Positions 43,634 through 52,278 are shown, numbered from the stretch's first letter. The stretch: 64,000 nt of DNA from Winogradskyella litoriviva (GCF_013249065.1 NZ_JABRWQ010000006.1:62001-126000); one strand, 5' to 3'. Numbers and translations: made by a program. Notes: generated from the letters alone by a model not told the origin.

Positions 43634-45103
43634 ATGTCTCTAAAGCAATTTTTACAATTTAAACTATCACAGAAGCTTTCTCCTCAGCAAATTCAGCTGA
43701 TGAAATTGATTCAATTACCTACGCAAGCTTTTGAACAACGTTTAAAACAAGAACTAGAAGAAAACCCAGCCTTAGATACCGGAAAAGAATCAGATGAAAT
43801 AGATGATAATTTTGATGAGTTTGACAATTCTACAGATGAAGAATTCAATGATAACGAATCCATTGAAGCAGAAGACATTAATATAGATGAATATCTAAGC
43901 GACGATGAAATACCAGAATATAGGACACAAGCCAATAACTACAGTGCCGATGACGAAGATAAATCCGTGCCTTACGCTGCAGGCACGTCATTTACACAAC
44001 ATTTAATAAATCAATTAAATACCTTCCGTTTATCTGATCAAGAAGAGGAAATTGCCTATTTTTTAGTTGGTAGTGTGGACGAAAGCGGTTATATACGTCG
44101 TTCCTTATCTGATATTACTGATGATTTAGCTTTTACTCAAAACGTTTACACTACTGAAGAAGAAGTCGAAAAAGTATTACATATTGTCCATCAATTAGAT
44201 CCAGCAGGTGTTGGTGCACGGAATCTTCAAGAATGTTTGAGTATACAATTACATAGAAAAGAACAGCATCCTGATGTAGAATTAGCTACTGCAATTATAG
44301 ATAAAGGCTTTGAACAATTTACAAAGAAGCATTACAAAAAATTAATGCAGAAGTTCAACATCAACGAAGAACAATTAAAAAATGCTATAGAACAAATAGA
44401 ACATCTTAATCCAAAACCAGGTGGTTCTTATGCTGGTAATAATAAAATTGTACAGCATATTGTTCCTGATTTTGCTATTAAGATTGTTAATGGCGAATTA
44501 GAATTAACCCTTAATGGAAGAAACGCACCAGAATTGCATGTATCTAGAGAATACAACAATATGCTAAAAGGTTATAAAGCCACTAAAGAAAAGTCTAAAT
44601 CCCAAAAGGATGCTGTAATGTTTATAAAACAAAAGTTAGATGCAGCTAAATGGTTTATTGAAGCTGTAAGACAACGTCAGCAGACTTTATTCATTACAAT
44701 GAGTGCTATAATGCATTATCAAAAAGAATACTTTTTAACAGGTGATGAACGTAATTTACGACCTATGATATTAAAAGATATTGCAGACGAAATTGAAATG
44801 GATGTCTCAACCATATCTCGTGTTGCCAATAGTAAATATGTAGATACACCTTACGGTACAAAACTGATAAAAGAATTTTTCTCAGAATCTATGACTAACG
44901 ATCAAGGCGAAGAAGTTTCTACAAGAGAAATCAAAAAAATCTTAGAAACCGTCATTGAAGAAGAAAGTAAAAAGAAACCTTTAACAGATGAAGCGCTTTC
45001 TAAAATTTTAAAAGAAAAAGGCTACCCAATTGCAAGACGTACTGTTGCGAAATATAGAGAACAATTAGACATTCCTGTTGCACGTTTAAGAAAAGAACTT
45101 TAA
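43634..45103 (+). CDS. rpoN: RNA polymerase sigma-54 factor
   Basis: 489 residues. Region I is Gln-rich (KQFLQFKLSQKLSPQQIQLM), region II is strongly acidic (about 55-100). The core-binding and central domains include LDPAGVGARNLQECL and HLNPKPGG. The DNA-binding part has MDVSTISRVANSKYV (HTH) and the RpoN box ARRTVAKYRE near the C-terminus. It directs transcription at -24/-12 promoters with bacterial enhancer-binding proteins; no such activator gene lies in this window. A small membrane protein gene follows after 10 bases. Confidence 0.97.
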   Translation: MSLKQFLQFKLSQKLSPQQIQLMKLIQLPTQAFEQRLKQELEENPALDTGKESDEIDDNFDEFDNSTDEEFNDNESIEAEDINIDEYLSDDEIPEYRTQANNYSADDEDKSVPYAAGTSFTQHLINQLNTFRLSDQEEEIAYFLVGSVDESGYIRRSLSDITDDLAFTQNVYTTEEEVEKVLHIVHQLDPAGVGARNLQECLSIQLHRKEQHPDVELATAIIDKGFEQFTKKHYKKLMQKFNINEEQLKNAIEQIEHLNPKPGGSYAGNNKIVQHIVPDFAIKIVNGELELTLNGRNAPELHVSREYNNMLKGYKATKEKSKSQKDAVMFIKQKLDAAKWFIEAVRQRQQTLFITMSAIMHYQKEYFLTGDERNLRPMILKDIADEIEMDVSTISRVANSKYVDTPYGTKLIKEFFSESMTNDQGEEVSTREIKKILETVIEEESKKKPLTDEALSKILKEKGYPIARRTVAKYREQLDIPVARLRKEL

Positions 45104-45113
45104 GACACCTTGG

Positions 45114-45722
45114 ATGAAAAATTTTATTTTAAAGAGCATTTCATTTGTGTTCCATCCATTAATAATGCCTTTATTAGGTACACTTTTTTATTTTTCTAAA
45201 ACACCACGTTATATTCCAGAACCAATAATGAAGGCTAAGATATTTTCTATCGTTATCCTTACTATTATTTTACCTATTCTTCTATTCTTTTTACTAAAAA
45301 CAATAAATAAGGTGAATTCTATTTATTTGAAAAGTACTAGAGAACGATTAATTCCATTATTTATAAACTGCATCATTATCTTTTTAATTTTACTTAGAGT
45401 ATTACCTCCTACTGAATTAATAGAGTTATATTATTTTTTCTTAGGTATACTTTGCTCTACTTTTATCTGCTTTATTTTAGCAGTATTTAAAATTAAAGCA
45501 AGTATACATATGATTGCTGCTGCCGGTTTTTTTATGTTTGCTATTAATATTGGAGTTTACTATCATATCAATATCAACGGAACAATTGCACTAATGATGG
45601 TAATTTTGGGCGCAATTGCTACATCTCGTTTGCATTTAAAAGCTCATACAAACCAAGAGTTAATCTTAGGGATTTTTACAGGCTTTACACCACAATTAAT
45701 TTTACTAAATTACTGGTTATAA
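45114..45722 (+). CDS. small PAP2-like membrane protein
   Basis: 202 residues with five or six hydrophobic helices. The C-terminal half resembles a type-2 phosphatidic acid phosphatase: KASIHMIAAAGF could match the S-x-H motif and SRLHLKAHTNQE fits SR-x5-H-x3-D/E with Glu instead of Asp. The first K-x6-RP motif is degenerate (KSTRERLIP). If active it would dephosphorylate a lipid phosphate or undecaprenyl pyrophosphate; it may be an inactive relative. It follows rpoN by 10 bases and its 3' end overlaps that of porT by 6 bases on the opposite strand. Confidence 0.6.
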   Translation: MKNFILKSISFVFHPLIMPLLGTLFYFSKTPRYIPEPIMKAKIFSIVILTIILPILLFFLLKTINKVNSIYLKSTRERLIPLFINCIIIFLILLRVLPPTELIELYYFFLGILCSTFICFILAVFKIKASIHMIAAAGFFMFAINIGVYYHININGTIALMMVILGAIATSRLHLKAHTNQELILGIFTGFTPQLILLNYWL

Positions 45723-46415
45723 AATATAAAACATTAATCCTATTTTCAAGGATTTCATATTAATATCATTGTTCTCAATTTTTGAATCGACATCAAAAAT
45801 AGGGTTAAGACCATAATACAAATGAAAATTCCAAGTGCTATAGCCAGCACTTAAAGTTAAACCATATTGCAATTTATTAAAACTATCAATGTTAGAAAGT
45901 TCTGAATTCAGTATTTCGCTTTTAAACTTGGTACTATTATATACCAAATAACCCACTTTAAAACCCGTATATATTCGCCAAAAATTATAATCTTCTGCAG
46001 TAGATGTGCGCCATCTAAATTCAAAAGGCACTTCTACTAAATAGGTTGTAAACTTATTCTTTGAAACATTATAATCATCCTCATCTATAATACTAAAAGA
46101 GACTTCATTATTTATATCTTCTATTAAAATATTTTTTTGATTATATGAGTTGGTTGAAACACCTAAACCCAAACCTAAAGCTATATTTCTACGGGTATTA
46201 ATTGGCATATCCCTAATAAATCCAAAATGAAAACCCGAAGAAAAGCCACTTTGTTTTAGACCAGAAGGTTTCTCATTTATTAAATTATATGTTATCGAAG
46301 CATAAAATTGATCTTCTCTATAATTAGTATCAGCCTCAATTTGTTTTGATTTAACTCCTTGGGAAAATCCAAAAGCACCTAGCATTATAAGTAAAAGTAA
46401 AACGAAACTTTTCAT
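45717..46415 (-). CDS. porT: type IX secretion/gliding protein PorT, outer-membrane barrel
   Basis: 232 residues from ATG at 46413-46415 (MKSFVLLLLIMLGAFGFSQ, a good signal peptide). An in-frame ATG 13 codons upstream would put a charged stretch before the signal and is less likely. The mature protein has the PorT/SprT pattern: NYREDQFYASITYNLI, GFSSGFHFGFIRDMPINTRRNIALGLGLG, VPFEFRWRTST and FWRIYTGFKVGYLVY, ending in KIGLMFYIL. PorT is required for type IX secretion in Porphyromonas and Flavobacterium. It lies downstream of the ExbB/ExbD genes on the same strand. Confidence 0.85.
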   Translation of the reverse strand: MKSFVLLLLIMLGAFGFSQGVKSKQIEADTNYREDQFYASITYNLINEKPSGLKQSGFSSGFHFGFIRDMPINTRRNIALGLGLGVSTNSYNQKNILIEDINNEVSFSIIDEDDYNVSKNKFTTYLVEVPFEFRWRTSTAEDYNFWRIYTGFKVGYLVYNSTKFKSEILNSELSNIDSFNKLQYGLTLSAGYSTWNFHLYYGLNPIFDVDSKIENNDINMKSLKIGLMFYIL

Positions 46416-46509
46416 GTTGATAAAGCTACAAAATCTTTCATATCTATTAAACAAAAAACGCCCTGATTACTCAGGACGTTATATCTATAAAACTAAGAAT
46501 TATAATGTT

Positions 46510-46974
46510 TTAATTCTGAGTTTTTGTATTTGCAATGTACATTACTTTTAAAGCATTAGCTTTACGTAGTTCTTGCTTTATATCTGATACTAAACCAGCA
46601 TTGGTATTCTTATCTACCTTTAAACCAATAACAACTTTACTTTGTAATTCTTCATTAAGTTCTGAAATAGCCTGAATAACAGAAGCTCTTACATCTTCTA
46701 CACCAATAAAAGCATCATTAAACTGAATTCTAGGCTCAGTACCAAATTGCTTATATTGAGAATTTGGTTTACCACCATAAATAAAAACAGTTCTATCCTT
46801 TTTTAATTTTTCTACTTGATCTGCACTTGGCAAACTATTTTCAATCATTAAAGTACTGTCTCTCATTACCGTTGCTACCATAAAAAAGAAAAGTAACATA
46901 AAAACAATATCTGGTAGTGAAGCCGTTGAAATCGCCGGCAATTCACCTTTATCTTTTTTTCTAAATTTAGACAT
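46510..46974 (-). CDS. ExbD/TolR-type biopolymer transporter subunit (1)
   Basis: 154 residues. One N-terminal transmembrane helix, LPDIVFMLLFFFMVATVM, carries the essential Asp near residue 21. A periplasmic domain follows (RTVFIYGGKPNSQYKQFG, KVVIGLKVDKNTNAGLVSDI). ExbD subunits with an ExbB pentamer convert proton flow into force on TonB-like partners. It is separated by 11 bases from the second ExbD gene and belongs to a four-gene ExbB, membrane protein, ExbD, ExbD set. Confidence 0.92.
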   Translation of the reverse strand: MSKFRKKDKGELPAISTASLPDIVFMLLFFFMVATVMRDSTLMIENSLPSADQVEKLKKDRTVFIYGGKPNSQYKQFGTEPRIQFNDAFIGVEDVRASVIQAISELNEELQSKVVIGLKVDKNTNAGLVSDIKQELRKANALKVMYIANTKTQN

Positions 46975-46985
46975 ATCTGTTTCTT

Positions 46986-47621
46986 TTAATTTTTATCAGG
47001 TTCTGCTTCAGACAATTTCATAGGGAATAATGACTTAACGTTCTCTATACGTTCATTAAGTACCTCATCCTTACTGTATTGATTCTTTTCCTTCTCTTCT
47101 AACATTGCAGTAAACACTTTATCTGCATTTGGATAATACTTTTTATACAGTCTTGCCGCTTCACGTTCTCTTAAAAAGTTATAAGCCGCCACTAATTCAT
47201 TTTGTACATCCATGTACTGCTCGTAAGAAGTTTCTCTGTCATGCTTCATAGAGATAATTGCCTTATCAGGATGGTCAGACGAATCCGCTAAACCTTTTCC
47301 TTTACAATAAGTACAAGACTCTCCTGCCGCATTTGTGCTTCCTCCATTATCTAAGAAATCAATTGCTGCTTGTCTTAAATTCTTAATATCCATTTGCTCG
47401 TCTTCAACTAACAATTGGTTATTACGATTTATTAAAACAGTAAAAAGATTCTTTTGTTTAATTATTGGAGGCGTTACTTGCGAGTCATCAATAGGTGGCA
47501 AACTTCTTAATAATCCCTTATCTTTTTCGATGGTTGTTGTAACTAAGAAAAAGATAAGTAATAAGAAAGCAATGTCAGCCATTGATCCTGCGTTCACTTC
47601 GGGTGCTGCTCTTTTTGCCAT
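46986..47621 (-). CDS. ExbD/TolR-type biopolymer transporter subunit (2), with a cysteine-containing insertion
   Basis: 211 residues, longer than a normal ExbD. The N-terminal helix GSMADIAFLLLIFFLVTTTI has the conserved Asp. The periplasmic part carries an insertion with CTYCKGKG, a CxxC pair that could form a disulfide or bind metal, followed by a helical stretch (QNELVAAYNFLREREAARLYKKYY) and a charged C-terminal extension. Similar long ExbD forms are found in Flavobacteriaceae next to a short one. Co-transcribed with the neighbouring ExbD and ExbB genes. Confidence 0.9.
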   Translation of the reverse strand: MAKRAAPEVNAGSMADIAFLLLIFFLVTTTIEKDKGLLRSLPPIDDSQVTPPIIKQKNLFTVLINRNNQLLVEDEQMDIKNLRQAAIDFLDNGGSTNAAGESCTYCKGKGLADSSDHPDKAIISMKHDRETSYEQYMDVQNELVAAYNFLREREAARLYKKYYPNADKVFTAMLEEKEKNQYSKDEVLNERIENVKSLFPMKLSEAEPDKN

Positions 47622-47627
47622 AATACT

Positions 47628-48074
47628 CTATTTACTAATTATTTTCTTTGCAGCTGCAATAATCATAGCTCCTGCAGCAACAGCCAACAATAAATAAAAA
47701 GCTGTTAAACCAGCGCCTACTAATTGTGAAGTGCTATCCGTTGCAAAACCACCTTCTTGAAGGGCATATTTCTTAAGGTCTCCACCAGAAACTAAATAAG
47801 ATATAAGTAATACAGCAGCAAATGCTCCCACTCCTATTATTGTATTTTTAAGCCCACGAGTATCTGTAAACAAGTTTTTTATCACAAAAAACACTACAAA
47901 TGCTAATACTAAGGCCAAAATGACATATGCTATATAAGCCATCGGATCTACTAGCCCATCTTCTCCTCCGGTCTTTATAGCTTCATCTCCTGCAGCTACA
48001 ATACGCGCTAAGAAAATGATACCTAAAAGCCCGAGTATGGCTACTAGTATTTTTGATATAGTTTTAAAATTCAT
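47628..48074 (-). CDS. small membrane protein of the ExbBD operon, unknown function
   Basis: 148 residues with four hydrophobic segments: ILVAILGLLGIIFLARIVAAG at the start, VILALVLAFVVFFVIKNLF, NTIIGVGAFAAVLLISYLVSG and a C-terminal AFYLLLAVAAGAMIIAAAKK. No family motif was recognised. It lies between exbB and the long exbD, 11 and 6 bases away, so it is probably a partner of that complex. Confidence 0.8.
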   Translation of the reverse strand: MNFKTISKILVAILGLLGIIFLARIVAAGDEAIKTGGEDGLVDPMAYIAYVILALVLAFVVFFVIKNLFTDTRGLKNTIIGVGAFAAVLLISYLVSGGDLKKYALQEGGFATDSTSQLVGAGLTAFYLLLAVAAGAMIIAAAKKIISK

Positions 48075-48085
48075 AATTTAAAATC

Positions 48086-48853
48086 TTATTTTTTGTGTTT
48101 TACCAATAAATCCATCAATGTAATTGATGCATCTTCCATATCATTTACTATACTATCTATTTTAGAAATGATATAATTATAAAAAACTTGAAGTATAATA
48201 GCCACAATAAGACCAAATACTGTTGTTAAAAGTGCTACTTTAATACCACCTGCTACTAAAGAAGGGTTCATATCACCAGCAGCTTCAATTTTATCAAAGG
48301 CAGAAATCATACCAATTACCGTACCCATGAAACCAAGCATTGGTGCCAAAGCAATAAATAATGAAATCCAAGACACATTTTTCTCTAATTGTCCCATTTG
48401 TACACCACCATAAGCAACAACTGCTTTTTCAGCTGCATCGATGTCTTCCTCTGCTCTATCTAAACCTTGATAGAATATAGAAGCAACAGGTCCTTTTGTA
48501 TTTCTACAAACTTCCTTCGCAGCTTCGATACCACCAGAGTTAAGTGCATCTTCTACATTTTGAGTTAATTTTTTTGTGTTTGTTGTTGAAAGGTTTAAAA
48601 AGATAATTCTCTCAATAGCTATCGCTAATCCAAGAATTAAACATAGTAGTACAATACCCATAAAGCCTGGACCACCTTCTATAAAACGCTTTTTTAATTC
48701 TTGGTGAAACGTCAAGTCTTCAGCAGGAGCGTCGTCTTGAGTTACACTTGTTACAGTTGTTGTTGCACTTGCAAACGCTGTTGTTGCATTGGCATTAACA
48801 GTTCCGATGGCCATTAAACATGTTATGGCAAGGATAGAAAATAATCTTTTCAT
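48086..48853 (-). CDS. MotA/TolQ/ExbB proton channel family protein
   Basis: 255 residues. An N-terminal signal-like helix and a periplasmic Ala/Thr-rich stretch precede the first channel helix (FMGIVLLCLILGLAIAIERII). Two more helices follow: ISLFIALAPMLGFMGTVIGMISAF and GGIKVALLTTVFGLIVAIILQVFY, with the conserved Thr/Gly/Pro pattern of the family. It forms the channel energised by proton motive force with the ExbD subunits downstream. First gene of its operon; tRNA-Ser lies just upstream. Confidence 0.93.
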   Translation of the reverse strand: MKRLFSILAITCLMAIGTVNANATTAFASATTTVTSVTQDDAPAEDLTFHQELKKRFIEGGPGFMGIVLLCLILGLAIAIERIIFLNLSTTNTKKLTQNVEDALNSGGIEAAKEVCRNTKGPVASIFYQGLDRAEEDIDAAEKAVVAYGGVQMGQLEKNVSWISLFIALAPMLGFMGTVIGMISAFDKIEAAGDMNPSLVAGGIKVALLTTVFGLIVAIILQVFYNYIISKIDSIVNDMEDASITLMDLLVKHKK

Positions 48854-48928
48854 TGTTCTGATTCTTAATTTTATTAGTTAAAGTGTTAAAGATAAAAAAA
48901 ATTATGTAATTATCGCATAAAATATGAG

Positions 48929-49016
48929 CAGAGAGAAAGGGATTCGAACCCTCGATACCCTTTTGGAGTATACACACTTTCCAGGCGTGCGCCTTCGACC
49001 ACTCGGCCACCTCTCT
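48929..49016 (-). tRNA. tRNA-Ser (anticodon GGA)
   Basis: An 88-base class II tRNA on the minus strand. Acceptor AGAGAGG pairs with TCTCTCT, discriminator G (as required for serine). The D arm is GGCCGAGTGGTCGAAGGC-like. The anticodon loop CTGGAAA has anticodon GGA reading TCC/TCT, and the long variable arm (TATACTCC AAAAGGGTAT region) is typical of tRNA-Ser. The T arm GAGGG-TTCGAAT-CCCTT is complete. CCA is not encoded. Confidence 0.93.
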
Positions 49017-49090
49017 GTAAATTTAATTAAAAATTACGAACAGCCAAATAACGAAAAATTCTTCAAACTCTAAAATTTATAACACTATTT

Positions 49091-50119
49091 TTAAGACATT
49101 TCTCCTCGTAAGGATGTTTCAAAATAATTTTGGAATAAACTAGCCTCTAAATTAACCCCTAAAAGATACATCATTTTAGCAATTGCAGCTTCTGTTGTCA
49201 TATCTTTTCCAGATATTACTCCTATGGTTTTCAGCTGTGTACTGGTCTCATATTGCCCCATATTTACACTTCCTCTAATGCATTGTGTAACGCTTACTAT
49301 ATGCAGACCATTTTTAATCGCTTTTTTTAATAATTCTATAAACCATGACTCGGTGGTTGCATTACCTGATCCATAAGTCTCAATTATCAGTCCTTTTATT
49401 AATTTACTAGAAAAAATCGCCTCACAAATTGGTCTTGAAATACCAGGAAATAATTTTAAGACACCAATATCAGAATTCATTGCTGTACGTACAATTAATT
49501 TAGAACTAGGCTTTGGTTTTAATAGAAATTCTAAATTAACTTTTAAATGTACTCCAGATTCGGCTAAAACAGGATAGTTGAGTGACTCAAAAGCTTCAAA
49601 ATGCTCAGCGCTTAATTTTGTGGTTCTATTGCCTCTGTATAGTTTGTATTCAAAATATAAACCAACTTCTCTAATTATTGGCAGCCCATCTTTTTGTAAA
49701 GATGCCATTTCAATTGAAGTAATTAAATTTTCCTTGGCATCGGTTCTTAAATCACCTATTGGCAATTGCGAACCCGTTAAAATTACAGGTTTTGCCAAGT
49801 TCTCTAACATAAAACTTAATGCTGAAGCAGTATAACTCATGGTGTCACTACCGTGTAACACTACAAATCCATCAAATTTTAAATAATTATCTCCTATAAT
49901 AGTTGCAATATCTCCCCAATACTTAGGATTCATATTGGAGGAATCTATTGGTTCTTCAAAAGATATCGTTTCAATAGAACAGTCTAATAAGTGTAATTCG
50001 GGAATTTTATCTAATAAACTCGTAAAATCAAATGCTCGTAAAGCTCCTGTATGAGCATCTTTAATCATACCAATAGTACCACCAGTATATATTAATAGGA
50101 TATGAGGTTGTCTTGTCAT
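49091..50119 (-). CDS. ansA: type I L-asparaginase
   Basis: 342 residues. The nucleophile Thr is in LLIYTGGTIGMIKD near residue 13 and the second catalytic Thr/Asp pair in VVLHGSDTMSYTASAL near 92. The C-terminal domain includes IETYGSGNATTESW. No signal peptide is present, so it is the cytoplasmic type I form, which hydrolyses asparagine to aspartate and ammonia and is usually low-affinity. Its start directly follows the tatD stop codon, so the two genes are co-transcribed. Confidence 0.93.
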   Translation of the reverse strand: MTRQPHILLIYTGGTIGMIKDAHTGALRAFDFTSLLDKIPELHLLDCSIETISFEEPIDSSNMNPKYWGDIATIIGDNYLKFDGFVVLHGSDTMSYTASALSFMLENLAKPVILTGSQLPIGDLRTDAKENLITSIEMASLQKDGLPIIREVGLYFEYKLYRGNRTTKLSAEHFEAFESLNYPVLAESGVHLKVNLEFLLKPKPSSKLIVRTAMNSDIGVLKLFPGISRPICEAIFSSKLIKGLIIETYGSGNATTESWFIELLKKAIKNGLHIVSVTQCIRGSVNMGQYETSTQLKTIGVISGKDMTTEAAIAKMMYLLGVNLEASLFQNYFETSLRGEMS

Positions 50120-50887
50120 TTAAATACCAAATATTGTCTTTGAATTCTCTGTTGTAATACTAGCAATTTCGTCCTCACTAATTCCATAAAGTTCCGACAA
50201 TTTTTCTAAAACCTTACATATATAAGAACTTTCATTTCTTTTTCCTCTGTAAGGTTTTGGTGCTAAATATGGCGAGTCTGTTTCTAAAACTAGGTGTTTT
50301 AAGTCTATTTGGTTAATAAATTGGTCTATTTTACCATTTTTAAATGTCACTACACCTCCTATTCCTAATTTCATATTATAAGAAATAGCTGTTTTTGCTT
50401 GTTCTATATTGCCTGTAAAACAATGAAAAACACCAAATAAGTCATCAGACTTTTCTTCTTCTAAAACGTTAAAGATTTCATCAAAGGCCTCTCTACAGTG
50501 AATAACAATGGGTAACTTATATTGTTTAGCCAAATTAATTTGATGCTTAAAAGCTTCTATTTGAATAGCTAAAGTAGAGGTGTCCCAATACAAGTCTATT
50601 CCTATTTCACCAATGGCACAGAACTTTCTTTTTTTTAATTGTTCTTCAACATGAGCCAACTCTTCTTTATAATTTTCTTTAACTGAAGTTGGATGCAAAC
50701 CCGTCATTAAAAACATATGCTCCGGAAAATCTTTTTCGAGTTGTAACATAGATTCTGTATAGGTAGAATCTATCGCAGGAATAAAAAAACGTTTTACACC
50801 TTTTTCAATAGCTCTTCTAACCACTTCCGTTCTGTCTTCATCAAAAGCATCACTATATAAATGTGTATGTGTATCTGTTATAATCAT
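50120..50887 (-). CDS. tatD: TatD-family metal-dependent hydrolase
   Basis: 255 residues, TIM-barrel type. Metal ligands are visible in TDTHTHLYSDAFDEDR (N-terminus), GEIGIDLYWD near 98, VIHCREAFDE near 128, GVFHCFTGN near 153 and LETDSPYLAPKPYRGKRNE near 205. Members are 3'-5' DNases or D-aminoacyl-tRNA deacylase-like enzymes; the cellular substrate is uncertain. It heads the tatD-ansA pair and is divergent from the retropepsin-like gene with only 36 bases between them. Confidence 0.93.
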   Translation of the reverse strand: MIITDTHTHLYSDAFDEDRTEVVRRAIEKGVKRFFIPAIDSTYTESMLQLEKDFPEHMFLMTGLHPTSVKENYKEELAHVEEQLKKRKFCAIGEIGIDLYWDTSTLAIQIEAFKHQINLAKQYKLPIVIHCREAFDEIFNVLEEEKSDDLFGVFHCFTGNIEQAKTAISYNMKLGIGGVVTFKNGKIDQFINQIDLKHLVLETDSPYLAPKPYRGKRNESSYICKVLEKLSELYGISEDEIASITTENSKTIFGI

Positions 50888-50923
50888 GTTGTAAAAGTAA
50901 GTTATATTTACAAAAATTGAAAA

Positions 50924-51364
50924 ATGGAAACACTTAAAGACTTTCTTATAAATAAAGGCTATTCTAAAATTAAACTAAAGTTTACAAAAACAAATCATTT
51001 TGAAATTAAAGCGTCAATTAATGGTATTAAAGGTCGCTTTATTTTAGACACAGGCGCCTCAAACAGCTGTGTTGGTTTTGAAGCTATTGAGCGTTTTAAT
51101 CTTAAAGTAAAAGATTCTAAAATTAAAGCCGTTGGTGCTGGTGCATCTGATATGTTGACTCAAATTTCTAAATCTAACACTATCAAAGTTGGTAAATGGA
51201 AGAAAAACAAGCTCTCAATAATTTTGTTTAATCTTTCTCATGTTAACAATGGTTTAATTAACCATAACGCAGAACCTGTAGACGGAATTATTGGTGCAGA
51301 TGTTTTAAAAAAAGGCAAGGCTATTATTGATTATGAAAAAAAATACCTGTATTTAAAGTTATAA
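50924..51364 (+). CDS. retropepsin-like aspartic protease domain protein
   Basis: 146 residues, no signal peptide. The active-site motif is FILDTGASNSCVGF near residue 40, with later strands including VDGIIGADVLKKGKAIIDYE, the expected second hydrophobic-Gly motif (IIGADVL). One such unit must dimerise to form an active site. Small clan AA proteins like this are common in Bacteroidota but their substrates are unknown. The N-terminal 25 residues are basic. It may be transcribed with the response regulator gene 64 bases downstream. Confidence 0.85.
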   Translation: METLKDFLINKGYSKIKLKFTKTNHFEIKASINGIKGRFILDTGASNSCVGFEAIERFNLKVKDSKIKAVGAGASDMLTQISKSNTIKVGKWKKNKLSIILFNLSHVNNGLINHNAEPVDGIIGADVLKKGKAIIDYEKKYLYLKL

Positions 51365-51428
51365 TTTTCTTTTAAATTAATGATTCTTATTATCTTTAAA
51401 ACTAATAGCTAAAGAAATAATTGCAAAG

Positions 51429-52052
51429 ATGAACCCTAACATTATTATTGCAGATGACCACCCTCTTGTACTTAAAGGTCTAAAAGATTTTTTAATAGAA
51501 AAGAACTATAATGTTCTTGCGAGTGCTAAAAATGGAAAAGAAGCACTCACCTTGATAAAAGCACACAAGCCAGATATAGCAATTTTAGATATTAAAATGC
51601 CTTTCCTAGATGGTTTACAAATTGCCGAAAAGTGTAAAGCAGCAAACATTAACACAAAAATTGTACTTATTACATTTGAAAAAGACGAAAAAACATATAA
51701 CGAAGCAAGAGCACTAGATGTGTATGGATATGTCTTAAAAGAATTTGCATTAGATGAAATTGAAAACTGTATTTCTTCTGTAATTAACAATAAACCATAT
51801 TTTAGTCCAGAATTGATTTCCTATATTAAAATAAATCAAGGACCAATTAAATTAAAAACATTAACTGAAGCCGAAATTAAGATTTTAAAGCTTGTTGGAG
51901 ACAACAAAACGGCCTCTGAAATAGCAAAAAAGCTATTTATTTCTTCTAGAACTGTAGAAAAACATAAAAGTCATATTAGAAAAAAACTTGCATTAGACTC
52001 AAAATCAACAAGTTTGTATTTGTTCGCAAAAGAAAACTCTGAATACCTCTAA
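51429..52052 (+). CDS. NarL/LuxR-type response regulator without a neighbouring kinase
   Basis: 207 residues. The receiver domain (about 1-120) has IIIADDHPLVLKGL, the phospho-acceptor Asp in IAILDIKMPFLDG near 54, and the Lys in GYVLKEF near 104. The HTH_LuxR domain (about 140-200) has LTEAEIKILKLVGDNKTASEIAKKLFISSRTVEKHKSH split over two lines of helices. No histidine kinase gene is adjacent. Two base pairs past its stop codon begins a perfect 20-bp palindrome, and a near copy lies 186 bases further on, the sort of dyad a dimeric NarL-type regulator binds; see the sites at 52054 and 52240. Confidence 0.94.
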   Translation: MNPNIIIADDHPLVLKGLKDFLIEKNYNVLASAKNGKEALTLIKAHKPDIAILDIKMPFLDGLQIAEKCKAANINTKIVLITFEKDEKTYNEARALDVYGYVLKEFALDEIENCISSVINNKPYFSPELISYIKINQGPIKLKTLTEAEIKILKLVGDNKTASEIAKKLFISSRTVEKHKSHIRKKLALDSKSTSLYLFAKENSEYL

Positions 52053-52053
52053 A

Positions 52054-52073
52054 TATACGTAGATCTACGTATA
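52054..52073. promoter_or_regulatory. perfect 20-bp palindrome, probable regulator-binding site 1
   Basis: The 20 bases are identical on both strands; the core is TACGTAGATCTACGTA. It begins directly after the stop codon of the NarL-type regulator gene. The DNA downstream aligns with that downstream of the second site (52240) at similar spacing: about 20 of 35 positions match without gaps, including TTTATTT and CTTTAC blocks. This indicates a shared promoter design. Confidence 0.7.
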
Positions 52074-52099
52074 GCATTATATCTATTTATTTATGACCT

Positions 52100-52219
52100 T
52101 TACCTTAGTGATTGAGTTATAATCGACTTATTCATTGTTATTAATTAAGGGTTAATAACGAGCTAATAATTAGTTCTTAGGGGATTATTAAAGCCTCGAA
52201 CATCTGTTCGAGGCTTTTT
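52100..52219 (+). ncRNA. putative small RNA between dyad 1 and its terminator
   Basis: If the promoter after dyad 1 is real, transcription starts near 52100 and stops at the hairpin 52190-52219, giving about 120 bases. The interval has no plausible reading frame of useful length. The first base is only approximate. Evidence is the ordered set of palindrome, promoter-like block and strong terminator, parallel to the unit that follows. Confidence 0.4.
52190..52219 (+). terminator. intrinsic terminator closing the first dyad unit
   Basis: An 11-bp stem AAGCCTCGAAC / GTTCGAGGCTT with an ATCT loop followed by TTT. It would end transcripts from either the regulator gene or the first dyad promoter. 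Confidence 0.88.
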
Positions 52220-52239
52220 CATTTAAAAAACCCAAAAAA

Positions 52240-52278
52240 TACGTAGTTCTACGTATAGTTTTGCTTCATTTTTATTTG
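52240..52278 (+). promoter_or_regulatory. second dyad and promoter of the 37-residue peptide gene
   Basis: TACGTAG-TT-CTACGTA (52240-52255) repeats dyad 1 except for one central base, and the flanking TATAG is also shared. TTTATTTG at 52271-52278 differs from TAnnTTTG at one position. The centre of the dyad is about 31 bases before the end of this box, a placement suited to activation. The transcript would carry a leader of about 90 bases before the peptide start. Confidence 0.55.

Noticed and set aside
46416-46454. Longer start of porT
   Set aside because: It would place 13 charged and aromatic residues before a good signal peptide; the internal ATG at 46413-46415 fits better.
48795-49010. 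71-residue minus-strand frame beginning MAEWSKAHAWKVC
   Set aside because: It is the translation of tRNA-Ser and its flank, a well-known spurious product; no protein gene is supported.
52054-52257. The two palindromes as a CRISPR-like or mobile-element repeat
   Set aside because: Only two copies, each a dyad followed by promoter-like DNA, with no spacer array, transposase or target duplication nearby.
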